A DNA stretch of 64,000 nt, from positions 114,496 through 178,495 of the forward strand of contig CANLMN010000007.1 in NCBI GenBank assembly GCA_947492105.1, read 5' to 3'. Below are positions 37,115 through 47,578 of this stretch, in pieces (the stretch's first letter is position 1; every line of letters begins with the position of its first letter). The notes under the pieces were generated by a model that worked only from the letters and a program-made list of their open reading frames with translations, was not told the DNA's origin and did no database searches. The stretch is from an uncultured Aquimarina sp. Lineage in GTDB: Bacteria > Bacteroidota > Bacteroidia > Flavobacteriales > Flavobacteriaceae. The position numbers were made by a program, and so were the translations under genes.

Positions 37115-38416
37115 ATGGCGACAGTAAAAAACTTTATTGAAGAACTACAATGGCGAGACATGATACACGATGTGATGCCTGGAACAGAAGAGCATCTGCT
37201 AGAAACAATGCGGGCTGCATATATCGGTTTTGATCCAACAGCAGACTCATTACATATAGGGAATTTGGTACCTATCATGTTGTTAAGTTTTTATCAACGT
37301 TGCGGGCACAAGCCAATTGCTTTGGTGGGAGGAGCTACAGGGATGATTGGTGACCCTTCAGGAAAATCATCTGAGCGTAATTTGTTGGATGAAAAAACAT
37401 TACGCCATAATCAAGAAGCCATCAAAAAGCAACTAGAGCGTTTTCTTAGCTTTGATAACGAGGCACCTAATAGTGCTGTTATGGTGAATAACTATGACTG
37501 GATGCAGAATTTTTCTTTTCTGGAGTTTATTCGAGATGTAGGAAAACATATGACAGTAAATTATATGATGGCAAAGGATTCTGTTAAAAATCGTTTGTCT
37601 GGAGAGTCCTCTGATGGCATGTCGTTTACAGAATTTACGTATCAGTTGGTGCAGGGGTATGATTTTTTACATTTGTACCGAGAGCATAATAGTACCTTAC
37701 AGATGGGAGGTAGTGATCAGTGGGGGAATATTACCACTGGGACCGAGTTAATCCGACGTATAGGCAAAGGTAAAGGATATGCACTTACTTGTCCTTTGAT
37801 TACAAAATCTGATGGTTCTAAATTTGGTAAGTCAGAAGGTGGTAATGTATGGTTAGATGCCAAGAGAACCTCTCCGTACAAGTTCTATCAGTATTGGTTG
37901 AATAGTAGTGATGAGGATGCAGCAAAGTATATCAAAATTTTTACATTCCTAGAACAGTCAGAGATCGAGGAGTTGATCACATCACATCAGGAAGCACCAC
38001 ATCAACGTGCGTTGCAAAAGAGATTAGCAGAAGAAATTACTAGAACTGTACACAGTCAAGAGGATTTGGATAATGCAATTTCGGCGTCGAATATTTTATT
38101 TGGAAAATCGACTTCAGATCATCTCAAAGATCTGGATGCAGCTACTTTCTTGGATGTTTTTGAGGGTGTTCCACAGGCAGAGGTGTCAAAAGAGGTGCTG
38201 AATGATGGATTGGACATTATCGCAGCTCTAGTAGAACAGACGGGTTTTCTGAAATCTAATGGAGAAGCAAGACGAGCGCTCAAAGAGAATTCTATTTCTG
38301 TAAATAAAGAAAAGGTTACAGATAGTTTTAAAATTACAGAGAATGATCTTATTAACAAACAGTTTGTATTGCTACAACGTGGTAAGAAAAACTATTTTGT
38401 AATTCGAATAGTATAG
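37115..38416 (+). CDS. tyrS: Tyrosyl-tRNA synthetase
   Basis: Class I synthetase of 433 residues. HIGH signature variant HIGNL near residue 48, KMSKS variant KFGKS, tyrosine-binding [10 protein letters not shown] and [11 protein letters not shown], and a C-terminal S4 RNA-binding domain ([15 protein letters not shown]). The start at 37115 follows the promoter box and matches the family N-terminus. A very short 5' UTR of about 10-12 bases is implied. Confidence 0.97.
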   Translation: MATVKNFIEELQWRDMIHDVMPGTEEHLLETMRAAYIGFDPTADSLHIGNLVPIMLLSFYQRCGHKPIALVGGATGMIGDPSGKSSERNLLDEKTLRHNQEAIKKQLERFLSFDNEAPNSAVMVNNYDWMQNFSFLEFIRDVGKHMTVNYMMAKDSVKNRLSGESSDGMSFTEFTYQLVQGYDFLHLYREHNSTLQMGGSDQWGNITTGTELIRRIGKGKGYALTCPLITKSDGSKFGKSEGGNVWLDAKRTSPYKFYQYWLNSSDEDAAKYIKIFTFLEQSEIEELITSHQEAPHQRALQKRLAEEITRTVHSQEDLDNAISASNILFGKSTSDHLKDLDAATFLDVFEGVPQAEVSKEVLNDGLDIIAALVEQTGFLKSNGEARRALKENSISVNKEKVTDSFKITENDLINKQFVLLQRGKKNYFVIRIV

Positions 38417-38710
38417 TGCTGATATTTTCTCATTGAAAAAGATTTGAGTACTGGATGGGAGTCTATTTGTGTGTATTTAATTCAATGCGGTGTTCTATAT
38501 TCGAATTTTAAAAGTATGTATTTTTTTGGTGAGGAGAGTCTTATGCAAGTTTTAGTTTTTGAGCTAAACAAAATGCAGTATGGCCAAAATAAGAATCTGT
38601 TCCTAATAGCGTACTGTAATAGGAAAAAAATAATGCGTCGACCGGTTTAAATTTTCTAAAGAAAAACCTCTAAAGATGATAGATTCAAACGCTAAATTCA
38701 GTTAAAAAAT
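38417..38710. other. Spacer downstream of tyrS
   Basis: A small open frame (38444-38650, TTG start) has no similarity or coding character that I can see. Nothing else is recognised. Confidence 0.35.
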
Positions 38711-38746
38711 AAAGCCTGTGAAAACTACTACATTTTAACAGGCTTT
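38711..38746 (-). terminator. Intrinsic terminator of the YHS gene
   Basis: Stem AAAGCCTGT/ACAGGCTTT. On the minus strand it is followed by ATTTTTTAAC. It can act in both directions. Confidence 0.75.
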
Positions 38747-38797
38747 ATAAACTAAATAACTAAATCAACATATAATAGCAACGAGATTATTTTGATT

Positions 38798-39253
38798 TCA
38801 TTGTGTTGTTAGTATATTTTTCCAATTTTTGTCTGCTTTTTCTTTTAGTAGCAGAGTGTTTTCTCTTCTCCATTTCGACAAGGTATTTATAGCTAATGAG
38901 TTATAGAAAAGATATAACCTGCCATTTCTGATTTCAAAAGTTCTAGGGTTGATCCCTACTTTTTTTCCATTAACGCCAATTGCGTATGCACAATAACCGC
39001 CATATGCAGGGATGTATTTTTCTGGAGAAGCCTCAAAGGTTTTTAGGTTTTTTTCGGAACTGAATTTGTATTTGATACCGTTGTACGATGTTTCAAATTG
39101 ATTATCTCCCTTGGTCGCAGTATTATCAAAATACGACACAACATCATAGCCTTTTGCTATATATCCTTTAGAGGTGTTGTAGTTTTCTTTTTGGGCATAG
39201 CCGTAACTAGTTGACATGATTCCTAGAATTAGGAAAACAATAAAATTTTTCAT
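38798..39253 (-). CDS. Exported YHS domain protein
   Basis: 151 residues with a signal peptide (FIVFLILGIMSTSYGYAQ). A YHS-type domain follows (GYDVVSYFDNTATKGDNQFE; KYKFSSEKNLKTFEASPEKYIPAYGGYCAYA). YHS domains are thought to bind metals; the role of these periplasmic copies is not known. It has its own terminator. Confidence 0.85.
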   Translation of the reverse strand: MKNFIVFLILGIMSTSYGYAQKENYNTSKGYIAKGYDVVSYFDNTATKGDNQFETSYNGIKYKFSSEKNLKTFEASPEKYIPAYGGYCAYAIGVNGKKVGINPRTFEIRNGRLYLFYNSLAINTLSKWRRENTLLLKEKADKNWKNILTTQ

Positions 39254-39549
39254 AATTCGATTGTTTTTTGGATTTATAATTTTTTTTAAGCCAAATAAAA
39301 TTTGATAGTGACCCGAGGTGTCAAATGGGGGTGTAGCATAGCAACGCTAGTACAGTGGTGTTTTTACTGAAATATTTGTACGATCAAAATACAATCCTTG
39401 GGATACTTCTAATTTTAATTGGTTCTATATCGTTATATTATATAAAAATGTTTTTGGTTATTAATTAAAAAATATATTCGTCATCTTAGCAGAAATAGCA
39501 AATGCTATTCTGTATTAATGTGTTTTTATAGTATGTGCTATGGTTTTGA
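39254..39549. other. Spacer with possible divergent copy of repeat family E
   Basis: Around 39285-39355 the order AAATAAAATTTGA, then GTGTCAAAT, then ATAGCAACGCTA recalls family E (12572, 18820), but the match is loose. No gene is seen. Confidence 0.3.
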
Positions 39550-40047
39550 TTAGAAGAATCCATTCCAATTACCAAAGACTTTAATAGTAAAGAAGATGGC
39601 ATAGATTATGGTAACCACAAACTTCATAAAAGTAGAGGCTAGGAATCCTAGAAACGATCCAAAAGCTGCTTTTAGGGCTGTTTTGGAATCTGCTTTGTTT
39701 AATAATTCTCCTACAAAAGCACCGACAAATGGCCCTATAAGAATACCAAATGGGATCGGAGCAATAATGCCGACAATTAGGCCTATAGTGGTTCCCATCA
39801 CGCCATAAGAGCTTCCTCCGAATTTTTTTGTTCCTATGGCAGGAATAGCGTAATCCAATACGAACAATACAATAGCTATACCTAAGGTAATTATTAGAAA
39901 TACTCTGTTCATTGCTACAGCATCCGTAAGATGCAGAAGGAGTAATCCAATCCAGCTGATAGGTGGTCCGGGTAATATCGGAAGGAAACTACCTATAATA
40001 CCCAGTATTATAAAAAAAAATCCTATAATCAAAAATGCAATATCCAT
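39550..40047 (-). CDS. DUF456 membrane protein
   Basis: 165 residues with about four or five membrane segments and the glycine-rich DUF456 pattern (GIIGSFLPILPGPPISWIG; GSSYGVMGTTIGLIVG; FVGAFVGELL). The function of the family is not known. Monocistronic, convergent with nothing nearby. Confidence 0.88.
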   Translation of the reverse strand: MDIAFLIIGFFFIILGIIGSFLPILPGPPISWIGLLLLHLTDAVAMNRVFLIITLGIAIVLFVLDYAIPAIGTKKFGGSSYGVMGTTIGLIVGIIAPIPFGILIGPFVGAFVGELLNKADSKTALKAAFGSFLGFLASTFMKFVVTIIYAIFFTIKVFGNWNGFF

Positions 40048-40483
40048 TGGCTCTGTATACTTACGTTACTTTGCCATTCAATGAAGCATCGCTGTTTTTA
40101 ATGAAACTTTGCTAGCTCGAAGTATGGCATTATTTAGGGTTCAATTTTTGTGATCGTCATATAATCAAAAATTAGTAATAGCACTTTTATAGTCGACGAG
40201 ATATCGTTATCCTAACAATACGGCGTGGTTTATTTTTTGTTTCGAAGGGTTGTAATGAGGCGCAAAGACTAGTAATTTTCTTTAAATTCAAAAACATAGA
40301 TCACTTTTGATTCTTCTGTCAAAAAAATGAAATCGCAGTTGGGGCGATACATGAATTCTATAGTTTGGACAAGTCAATTCTAAAAATACAAATACTATTA
40401 CTCTACTAAGATAATCAAAAGAGATGCTACTTTTTTAGTAATTTTGTAACAAATTACGTAGTTTGTTATATGATCAATACATA
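40048..40483. other. Intergenic region between divergent genes
   Basis: About 435 bases without a gene. A loose inverted pair TGCCATTC ... GTATGGCA lies at 40072-40133. Nothing firmer is seen. Confidence 0.3.
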
Positions 40484-40969
40484 ATGCGACTCTACCATTT
40501 ATATTTTTTAGTGTTTTTGGTGCTTATTTTTGGCTCCTGCAATTTTTTTGAAGTAAAAAAAGTGAACTCTGATGAGGTTTTGGCTCGAGAACGTTCAAAA
40601 TTATTAGCAGGAGGCGTAGGAGAGTACCCGCTTTTTGAAGCATGTAAGGATAAAGAACATAAGGCATTGCAAAAAAAATGTTTCCAACAGGAGTTATGCA
40701 ATCATATTGCGGCTTATCTAAAAGAACAGGCTTTTATTATCGAGACCAGTGTACAAGATACCTTGTGGATTCCGCTATTAATAGACAGTATTGGAATTGT
40801 AACTATAGAAGATTTTGAGGTGCCAGATTTTATAGCAGATCAAGAACCACCAATAACTATTTTGTTAGAAGAAAGTGTACAAATGCTACCAGCATTACAA
40901 CCTGCTCACATCCGTGGTATTCCTGTGGCTACTCGTTATAGGTTACCCTTGGTTTTTATAACAGAATAA
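40484..40969 (+). CDS. Lipoprotein with TonB-C-like end
   Basis: About 161 residues starting at ATG 40484 (MRLYHLYF). The lipobox is LVLIFGSCNF. The C-terminal 40 residues (LPALQPAHIRGIPVATRYRLPLVF) look like the end of a TonB C-terminal domain, which in Bacteroidota often occurs on stand-alone lipoproteins. The middle part has a Cys pair (EACKDKEHKALQKKC) that might form a disulfide. Function unknown. Confidence 0.65.
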   Translation: MRLYHLYFLVFLVLIFGSCNFFEVKKVNSDEVLARERSKLLAGGVGEYPLFEACKDKEHKALQKKCFQQELCNHIAAYLKEQAFIIETSVQDTLWIPLLIDSIGIVTIEDFEVPDFIADQEPPITILLEESVQMLPALQPAHIRGIPVATRYRLPLVFITE

Positions 40970-41167
40970 TAGAGATTATAGTAAGCAAGCTGTGTAGAAT
41001 TGTGTAGTTTTGATTTTTGGAAAGATAATTATGTCAATTTAATGTTGAACTGTTTTGGTTCCTTCTTTTATAAGTTTCTGATGAAGAAATCATGATGAAG
41101 ACTCTTTTTTTTGGAGTGAAACATATAAGAAGATTTGAGATCAAAACAGCGGTAGAATAGGAGTAAT

Positions 41168-41719
41168 TTGCAGAACGATAGAATTATATTAGGAATTGAT
41201 CCAGGGACTACTATCATGGGTTTCGGGCTGATACGTGTAGTGAATAAAAAAATGGAATTTTTGCAGCTCAATGAACTGCAATTAAGTAAGTATGATGACC
41301 ATTATCTTAGGCTAAAACTTATTTTTGAACGCACGATAGAGCTTATAGATACCTATAATCCTGACGAAATTGCGATTGAAGCTCCTTTTTTTGGTAAAAA
41401 CGTACAATCCATGCTCAAATTGGGTCGTGCTCAAGGTGTCGCAATGGCTGCCGGTTTGAGTAGAGAAGTACCTATTACGGAATATGCTCCCAAAAAAATA
41501 AAAATGGCAATTACAGGAAATGGAAATGCAACCAAGGAACAGGTCGCAAAAATGCTGCAGAGTTTGTTGAAACTAAAAACATTGCCCAAGAATTTGGATT
41601 CTACCGATGGATTAGCAGCGGCCGTATGTCATTTTTATAATGGAGGTAGGGTAGCAGTTGGGAAAAGTTATTCCGGATGGGCTAGTTTTGTGAAACAGAA
41701 TGAGAAAAGAATTAAATAG
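41168..41719 (+). CDS. ruvC: Holliday junction resolvase RuvC
   Basis: RuvC cuts Holliday junctions within the RuvABC complex. 183 residues with the acidic active site: Asp in LGIDPGTTIMGFG, Glu in IAIEAPFFGKN, and the C-terminal DSTDGLAAAVCHFY with two further acidic ligands. The start appears to be TTG 41168 (MQNDRIILGID), since no ATG fits the conserved N-terminus. The hemW gene follows after about 90 bases. Confidence 0.95.
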   Translation: MQNDRIILGIDPGTTIMGFGLIRVVNKKMEFLQLNELQLSKYDDHYLRLKLIFERTIELIDTYNPDEIAIEAPFFGKNVQSMLKLGRAQGVAMAAGLSREVPITEYAPKKIKMAITGNGNATKEQVAKMLQSLLKLKTLPKNLDSTDGLAAAVCHFYNGGRVAVGKSYSGWASFVKQNEKRIK

Positions 41720-41810
41720 TAACTGTTCGAAAAAAAAGTATGTTCTTGGGGTCTTTTTTTAAGTTAAAAACTACAATATAGAATATTCATAACATTAATA
41801 TCATCAAAAC

Positions 41811-42947
41811 GTGTCAGGAATTTACATTCATATCCCTTTTTGCAAACAAGCGTGTCATTATTGTGATTTTCATTTTTCGACATCTTTGGCAAAAAAAGAT
41901 CAGATGGTTTTTGCATTGTGCAATGAACTCAAGCTTCGCAAAGAAGAAGTTGCAGATTCTGAGGTTATAAAAACAATCTATCTCGGCGGAGGTACACCAA
42001 CAGTGTTGACTGTAGAGGCGCTAGATTTTATTATAGAAACCGTTTATGAGACTTATTTGGTCTCCGATGATGTAGAGATTACTATAGAAGCGAATCCTGA
42101 TGATCTAACTCCAGAGGTTGTCAAGAAACTAGCTGCTTCTAGAGTGAATCGATTAAGTATAGGGATACAATCTTTTTTTGATGAAGATTTGACACTCATG
42201 AATAGAGCACATAATGCCAAAGAAGCTCAAGAATGTGTTACCTTGGCACTCGCCGAGTTTGAGAATGTTTCTATAGACTTGATTTATGGAATACCCGGAA
42301 TGAGTACTGCAAGATGGAGAGAGAATCTGCAAAAAGCACTAAATACGGGAGTGCCACATATCTCAAGTTATGCATTGACTGTGGAGCCCAAAACGGCTTT
42401 AGAAAAGTTTATAGAAAATGGAGTAGTTCCAGCGGTTGAAGATGCTTTGGCACAGGAGCATTTTAAAATTTTGGTAGAAATGATGGAACAGGCAGGTTTT
42501 GAGAATTATGAGTTCTCAAATTTTGGAAAACCAGGGTTTTTTAGCAGAAATAATACAGCCTATTGGCAAGGCAAATCTTATATAGGAATTGGTCCCTCAG
42601 CGCATTCTTATAACGGGACAAAACGTTCCTGGAATATTAATAATAATAGTAAATACTTAGCAGCATTACAAAAAGATTTGTTGCCCAATGAGACGGAGCA
42701 GCTGTCAACTACAGATCGATATAATGAGTATGTAATGACAGGATTGAGAACCATTTGGGGTGTTTCGTTATCCAAGATTGAGCTTAGTTTTGGAGTCAAA
42801 TACAGAACATATTTATTGGAGCAAGCGCAAAAGCATCTAGAGGAACATCTACTGTTCTTGGATGGAGATACTCTATTGGTCACAAAAAAAGGAAAATTCC
42901 TTAGTGATGGAATTGCAAGTGATTTATTCTTGATAAATTTGAGTTGA
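41811..42947 (+). CDS. hemW: Radical-SAM haem chaperone HemW
   Basis: 378 residues. Radical-SAM motif CKQACHYC (C-x3-C-x2-C) at residues 11-18, then YLGGGTPT, IEANPDD and NRLSIGIQSF. It lacks nothing of the HemW core. Such proteins are often named coproporphyrinogen oxidase-like but act in haem delivery; the distinction cannot be proved by eye. Start is GTG 41811, directly preceding SGIYIHIPFC, the family N-terminus. Confidence 0.93.
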   Translation: MSGIYIHIPFCKQACHYCDFHFSTSLAKKDQMVFALCNELKLRKEEVADSEVIKTIYLGGGTPTVLTVEALDFIIETVYETYLVSDDVEITIEANPDDLTPEVVKKLAASRVNRLSIGIQSFFDEDLTLMNRAHNAKEAQECVTLALAEFENVSIDLIYGIPGMSTARWRENLQKALNTGVPHISSYALTVEPKTALEKFIENGVVPAVEDALAQEHFKILVEMMEQAGFENYEFSNFGKPGFFSRNNTAYWQGKSYIGIGPSAHSYNGTKRSWNINNNSKYLAALQKDLLPNETEQLSTTDRYNEYVMTGLRTIWGVSLSKIELSFGVKYRTYLLEQAQKHLEEHLLFLDGDTLLVTKKGKFLSDGIASDLFLINLS

Positions 42948-43004
42948 GCAATCCGTATTTTCTCCAGTCAGATTTAGATCCTTAAAAATAAAAGTACCTT
43001 ATCT

Positions 43005-43772
43005 ATGCAGGCAACAATCAATCACAAAAACAAGAAGTACCGTATAGATCTGTCCAAACCCTTGGATATTTCTATTTTGATGCGGTTTGGAGACAAGAAT
43101 CTGACCGCTTGGTATATGGATGCGCCACAGATTAATCCAGTACAAGATGGTGACTGGGTTGGACGTGTATCTCAGGGAGCTTCTGTGAATTTTAATACGA
43201 TTAATTTTAATCCGCATGCACATGGTACGCATACAGAGTGCGTAGGGCATATTACTGCAGAGTTCTATAGTGTTAATGATGCAGTTTCTTCATTTTTTTG
43301 TAATGCCCTTGTAGTCACTATTGCTCCCGTACTCCAGGGGGCAGATATGGTTATCGACAAAAAACAATTAAGTTCTTTTGGGACAGAACTTAGTATGGTG
43401 GATGCCTTGGTAATTCGCACTTTTCCAAACGAAGAAACAAAGAAGTATAAACACTATTCTTACACAAATTGGCCTTATCTAACAGCGGCAGCAGCCAAGT
43501 ATATTCAAGAAATGGGTATACAGCATTTGTTGATCGATTTGCCATCTGTAGACAAAGAAAAAGATGAAGGGAAGTTATTGGCGCATAAGGCATTTTGGAA
43601 ATACCCAGAGGCAACCAGATACAATGCTACAATTACGGAGTTTATATATGTTCCGAATACAATAAAAGATGGATGCTATATATTGAATTTGCAGCTAGCT
43701 CCTTTTGAGAATGATGCGGCACCAAGCAGACCTGTGTTGTACGAAATTTTTGAAGAATTAAGTGCATTATAA
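43005..43772 (+). CDS. Cyclase family (kynurenine formamidase-like) hydrolase
   Basis: 255 residues with the cyclase-family metal motif HAHGTHTE (HxGTHxD type, with Glu in place of Asp) near residue 70. Conserved TNWPYLTAAAAKYIQE follows. Members include kynurenine formamidase and isatin hydrolase; substrate is not readable here. It begins 57 bases after hemW. Confidence 0.85.
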   Translation: MQATINHKNKKYRIDLSKPLDISILMRFGDKNLTAWYMDAPQINPVQDGDWVGRVSQGASVNFNTINFNPHAHGTHTECVGHITAEFYSVNDAVSSFFCNALVVTIAPVLQGADMVIDKKQLSSFGTELSMVDALVIRTFPNEETKKYKHYSYTNWPYLTAAAAKYIQEMGIQHLLIDLPSVDKEKDEGKLLAHKAFWKYPEATRYNATITEFIYVPNTIKDGCYILNLQLAPFENDAAPSRPVLYEIFEELSAL

Positions 43773-43838
43773 AGCTGAACAAAGCTCAGGGAATCTTTGT
43801 ATTTTGGAGGAGGTCTTTTTTTCTAATATCAGAATGGT

Positions 43839-44081
43839 ATGGATATTGAAGAGGTTGGAGTATATCAAAACAATTTTGTTTTGGAATGTATCTTTGGTTG
43901 TGCTTTATCTTATGGACTTTTAATACTACCATTTGTAACTTCACCAAGATATAAATATCTAATGCGTATTTCGATTTGTCTTTATTTTGTTCAGATCTCT
44001 TGTTTTGTACGTTCTATAGCTGTGGCTATGAAATACAAACACCATGTTTTTAATAAAAAAAATAGTAGAAAAAGAAGCTAA
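43839..44081 (+). CDS. Possible small membrane protein
   Basis: 80 codons with two hydrophobic stretches (FVLECIFGCALSYGLLILPF and ISICLYFVQISCFV). No family is recognised. The last 14 codons come from repeat family D (44041-44111), so the C-terminus may be recent or the ORF may be spurious. Confidence 0.3.
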   Translation: MDIEEVGVYQNNFVLECIFGCALSYGLLILPFVTSPRYKYLMRISICLYFVQISCFVRSIAVAMKYKHHVFNKKNSRKRS

Positions 44082-44111
44082 TTATTCGTCTGCAATTATT
44101 TTTTAAATGGT
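44041..44111 (-). repeat. Palindromic repeat family D, copy 3
   Basis: 71 bp from ACCATGTTTTTAAT to AATTATTTTTTAAATGGT, with the shared block AATAGTAGAAAAAGAA. It overlaps the 3' end of the small ORF at 43839. Confidence 0.6.
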
Positions 44112-44301
44112 ATCATTAGGTATAGATGGAGAAGCTTATTAAGAAAATAGGCTGATTCCATACAAAGTACTAACTTTATTGAATGAAGAGGCTTGAACGT
44201 TTTTGATTCGCGAAAAAAAACACTTATTTTTCGTTAGAATCAAGAAACCTTAGGATCGCTTCAATATAGAAATTGAATTATCAAACTCGTATATCTAAAA
44301 G

Positions 44302-44940
44302 ATGGAATTATTATTCATAGGTTTGCTTGGAGGTGCAATACTCACGTACTTGATTTTTTCAAGAGTTAATGCCTTTAAGAAAAGAGAACGAATACAATCG
44401 CAGGCTGTAATTCTGAAAGATAAAATTAAGAGCGTATGCAAATTAATTTCTGTAGAAGGAGACTTTGCAGAAATTTATCATTATGAAAATGTCAAAGAAA
44501 AGTTTTTTAGTTTACTTACAGGAACTAAGAAAGCATTGATTTTGATTGACGCCAAAGCACATGTAGGGTTTGATTTGTCAAAAATCCAGATAGAAAGTGA
44601 TGTTCAAAAGAAGCGTGTTATTTTGACACATTTTCCGCAACCAGAACTACTGACAATAGAAACTGATTTTAAATATTACGACAAAAAAGAAGGTTGGCTC
44701 AATCCATTTACCTCAGCAGATCTTACAGAAATTAATAGAGAAGCCAAACAATTTATCGTAGACAAAATTCCGCAAAGCGGTCTGATTAATTCTGCAAGAA
44801 AAGAAGCGCTTAATACCTTGGAAATTATGGAGAAGTTAGCACAAAGTATTGGATGGGAACTGGATTATGAGGTGCTTAAAATCGATCAACCGGAGTTAGA
44901 AAAGCAATTACAGATTCAAGAGCAAAAAGTAGTAAAGTAA
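44302..44940 (+). CDS. DUF4230 protein
   Basis: 212 residues with one N-terminal membrane anchor (LLFIGLLGGAILTYLIF) and a DUF4230 domain (SVEGDFAEIYHYENVKEKFF; LIDAKAHVGFDLSKI; PQPELLTIETDFKYYDKKEGW). The family is common in Bacteroidota and of unknown function. It ends in a charged helix. Confidence 0.85.
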   Translation: MELLFIGLLGGAILTYLIFSRVNAFKKRERIQSQAVILKDKIKSVCKLISVEGDFAEIYHYENVKEKFFSLLTGTKKALILIDAKAHVGFDLSKIQIESDVQKKRVILTHFPQPELLTIETDFKYYDKKEGWLNPFTSADLTEINREAKQFIVDKIPQSGLINSARKEALNTLEIMEKLAQSIGWELDYEVLKIDQPELEKQLQIQEQKVVK

Positions 44941-45240
44941 TAATTTTCTACAGACAGTAAAGGAGTTAATTTGTTTTTAATTTCTTTACAGAAAAATCCT
45001 ATTGAGGAAAATAAAACATTGAAAAAAAATGTGTGGTGAGTATCAAATATTCACTTAGTTCTGATGTTTATTTAGAAAAAGAAGACCAAGTTAGGTTGTC
45101 AGAATCGTGACTGATGGCACATTTTTGGATGCCAGTAATCAGGGACACTCATAATAGTGTATAACTAATGTGAGTATAGGATAACAAAGGATGGTGGTCA
45201 ATGGATGAATAGGTTGAGTTAAAAGTTTAATAAGTATATC
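44941..45240. other. Spacer without a recognised gene
   Basis: 300 bases of AT-rich DNA; no ORF, repeat or RNA gene is recognised. Confidence 0.35.
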
Positions 45241-45597
45241 ATGAATATTGAGGATTTTAGGACATATTGTTTGACAAAAAAAGGAGTGACAGAGGAATTT
45301 CCTTTTGATGAGACTACATTGGTTTTTAAGGTTATGGGAAAGATGTTTGCACTAACGGGACTTGATAAAATACCATTTCGGGTAAATCTAAAGTGTGATC
45401 CAGAACGCTCACTGGACTTGAGAGAAAGTTATGCCGAGATTACGCCAGGATATCATATGAATAAAAAACATTGGAATACTGTAACATTTGACGAAGGATT
45501 GTCGTCTAATTTATTACAAGAACTTACGGATCACTCCTATGACTTGGTAGTAAAAGGATTGACCAAAAAGTTAAAAGAGGAGCTTCAAAAATGCTAA
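45241..45597 (+). CDS. MmcQ/YjbR family protein
   Basis: 118 residues, with the typical KKGVTEEFPFDETTLVFKVMGKMFAL block and a C-terminal GYHMNKKHWNTV strand. The fold resembles frataxin and a DNA-binding role is sometimes annotated without proof. It ends 42 bases before the MutS-like gene. Confidence 0.9.
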   Translation: MNIEDFRTYCLTKKGVTEEFPFDETTLVFKVMGKMFALTGLDKIPFRVNLKCDPERSLDLRESYAEITPGYHMNKKHWNTVTFDEGLSSNLLQELTDHSYDLVVKGLTKKLKEELQKC

Positions 45598-45638
45598 GTA
45601 ATTAATAGATTTACTTTACTAATTAGAATAGACACTTA

Positions 45639-47426
45639 ATGTCGGAGAAAAATAAGGAAACACCACTTGAGTTTTATACTCAAGAGTTAGAAAAATATAG
45701 GCAGCAATTAGGACAACTCAAAAAAAAGTTAGCAGTCTCTGCAACACTAAGATTAGTAATCTTTTTGATGATAGTGGCAGGTTGTTATTATGGCTATCCA
45801 AATGTACAGATTGTTACTAGCGTATGTGTTGTTGGTGTGATAGTGTTTATTTTTTTGGTGACACGACACAGTAATCTTGGGTATCAAAAAAAGAAATTAC
45901 AAGCACTGATTGATTGCAATCAGTTAGAATTAAATGTCATAGAAAATGATTGGAGCGGGTTGGATACTGGTGCTGCTTTTATCGATCCAATACATCCGTA
46001 TAGTCATGATATTGATTTGTTTGGAGAGCGGTCCTTTTTTCAATACCTCAATAGAACGGTAACGGCTGCCGGAAAAAATGCTCTAGCAAGTCTTTTGACA
46101 TCTAATAGTATTACTTTAATTAAAGAAAAACAAGATGCGGTTCGAGAATTAGGAGGTTTGGCAAAATGGCGACAGAGTTTTGGTGCCACAGCATCGTTGG
46201 TCCATGTTACGACCACCGTTCCAGTAATCTTGCAATGGATGCAGAACTACAAGGCTTTTATTCCAAAAATCATGCAGATATTGCCTAAGATTATTTCTGC
46301 AATATCGATTGTTGCACTAGGTTTGTTGATATTCGGAGTGATCAGTTTTAATGTTTTTTTGCTTTGGTTTGCTGTAGGGCTATTGATCACAGGAGTGTAT
46401 CTCAAGAAAATTAACAAACTCTATACTCATGCGGGTCAGGTCAAAGATACTTTTGATCAATATCATAAGCTTGTAGCATTGATAGAAGAAAAACAGTTTA
46501 CGACATCTTTGTTGCTAGAAAAACAAGCTTTATTTAATGGGACTCCTCAGGCATCCAAAGTACTCAAAGAATTTGCCTCCATCCTCAATGACTTTGATCA
46601 ACGTAATAATATGCTTTTTGGAGTTGTAGCTAATGGGCTTTTTCTTTGGGATTTGCATCAGAGTTACCGCATTGAAAAATGGATAACAAAACATCACAAA
46701 AGTGTAGCTGCGTGGTTCGAGGTAATTGCATTTTTTGATGCCTATAGTTCTTTGGGGAATTATTTTTTTAATCACCCGACCTATGTGTTTCCAAAATTAG
46801 TGAAAGAAGGTCCTACACTAGATGCAAAACAGTTGGGTCATCCATTGCTAAATCCAAAAAAGCGCGTGGATAATGATATTTTAATAGACCCAGCACAGTT
46901 TTTGATAATTACAGGAGCAAACATGGCAGGTAAGAGTACATTTCTACGTACAATAGCTTTGCAGTTGGTGATGTCTAATATCGGCTTGCCGATTTGTGCT
47001 GTATCCTGTAGTTATAAACCAATCAAGTTGTTTACTAGTATGCGTACCTCCGATTCATTGACTGATGATGCATCGTACTTCTTCTCTGAATTGACACAGC
47101 TCAAACGTATTGTAGATGCTTTGGAACAAGATAATTATTTTATTATTTTGGATGAAATTCTAAAAGGAACGAATAGTACTGATAAAGCGGAGGGTTCTAG
47201 AAAATTTGTAGAACGTTTGATTGGAACAAGAGCTACTGGAATTATTGCGACACATGATCTGAGTTTGTGTCAAATAGAAACAACATTTCCAGAGGTGCAA
47301 AATCGCTTTTTTGATGCCCAAATTATCAATGATGAACTGTATTTTGATTACACATTCAAAAAAGGGATTTGTCAAAATATGAATGCTTCTTTTTTATTAA
47401 AGAAAATGGGGATTGTATCTGGTTAA
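45639..47426 (+). CDS. MutS-family ATPase with membrane segments
   Basis: 595 residues. The N-terminal part has two hydrophobic segments (about 34-75), and there are two more at about 215-255. The MutS core/clamp region follows, and the C-terminal ATPase has Walker A TGANMAGKSTFLRT, Walker B YFIILDEILKGTNS and the ATHD helix. This is the membrane-associated MutS-like group of Bacteroidota, distinct from MutS1 (no mismatch domain) and MutS2 (no Smr domain). Role unknown. Confidence 0.88.
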   Translation: MSEKNKETPLEFYTQELEKYRQQLGQLKKKLAVSATLRLVIFLMIVAGCYYGYPNVQIVTSVCVVGVIVFIFLVTRHSNLGYQKKKLQALIDCNQLELNVIENDWSGLDTGAAFIDPIHPYSHDIDLFGERSFFQYLNRTVTAAGKNALASLLTSNSITLIKEKQDAVRELGGLAKWRQSFGATASLVHVTTTVPVILQWMQNYKAFIPKIMQILPKIISAISIVALGLLIFGVISFNVFLLWFAVGLLITGVYLKKINKLYTHAGQVKDTFDQYHKLVALIEEKQFTTSLLLEKQALFNGTPQASKVLKEFASILNDFDQRNNMLFGVVANGLFLWDLHQSYRIEKWITKHHKSVAAWFEVIAFFDAYSSLGNYFFNHPTYVFPKLVKEGPTLDAKQLGHPLLNPKKRVDNDILIDPAQFLIITGANMAGKSTFLRTIALQLVMSNIGLPICAVSCSYKPIKLFTSMRTSDSLTDDASYFFSELTQLKRIVDALEQDNYFIILDEILKGTNSTDKAEGSRKFVERLIGTRATGIIATHDLSLCQIETTFPEVQNRFFDAQIINDELYFDYTFKKGICQNMNASFLLKKMGIVSG

Positions 47427-47578
47427 AGATTATTTTGGAATAGGGTACTCTGATTTTCTTTTTTTTTTTTTGATATAATGTGTTTTTTGTCTAATAAAAA
47501 TGTTTTTTATCGAAATCCAAAAAGCAAGTTGCGGTTAAAACTTTATTTTATAACAGCTTAGTCGTATCATTACCGTTG

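Noticed and set aside
38444-38650. 68-codon ORF after tyrS
   Set aside because: TTG start, no family, no coding bias visible; treated as spacer.
47459-47472. T-run after the MutS-like gene as a terminator
   Set aside because: No clear stem precedes it.
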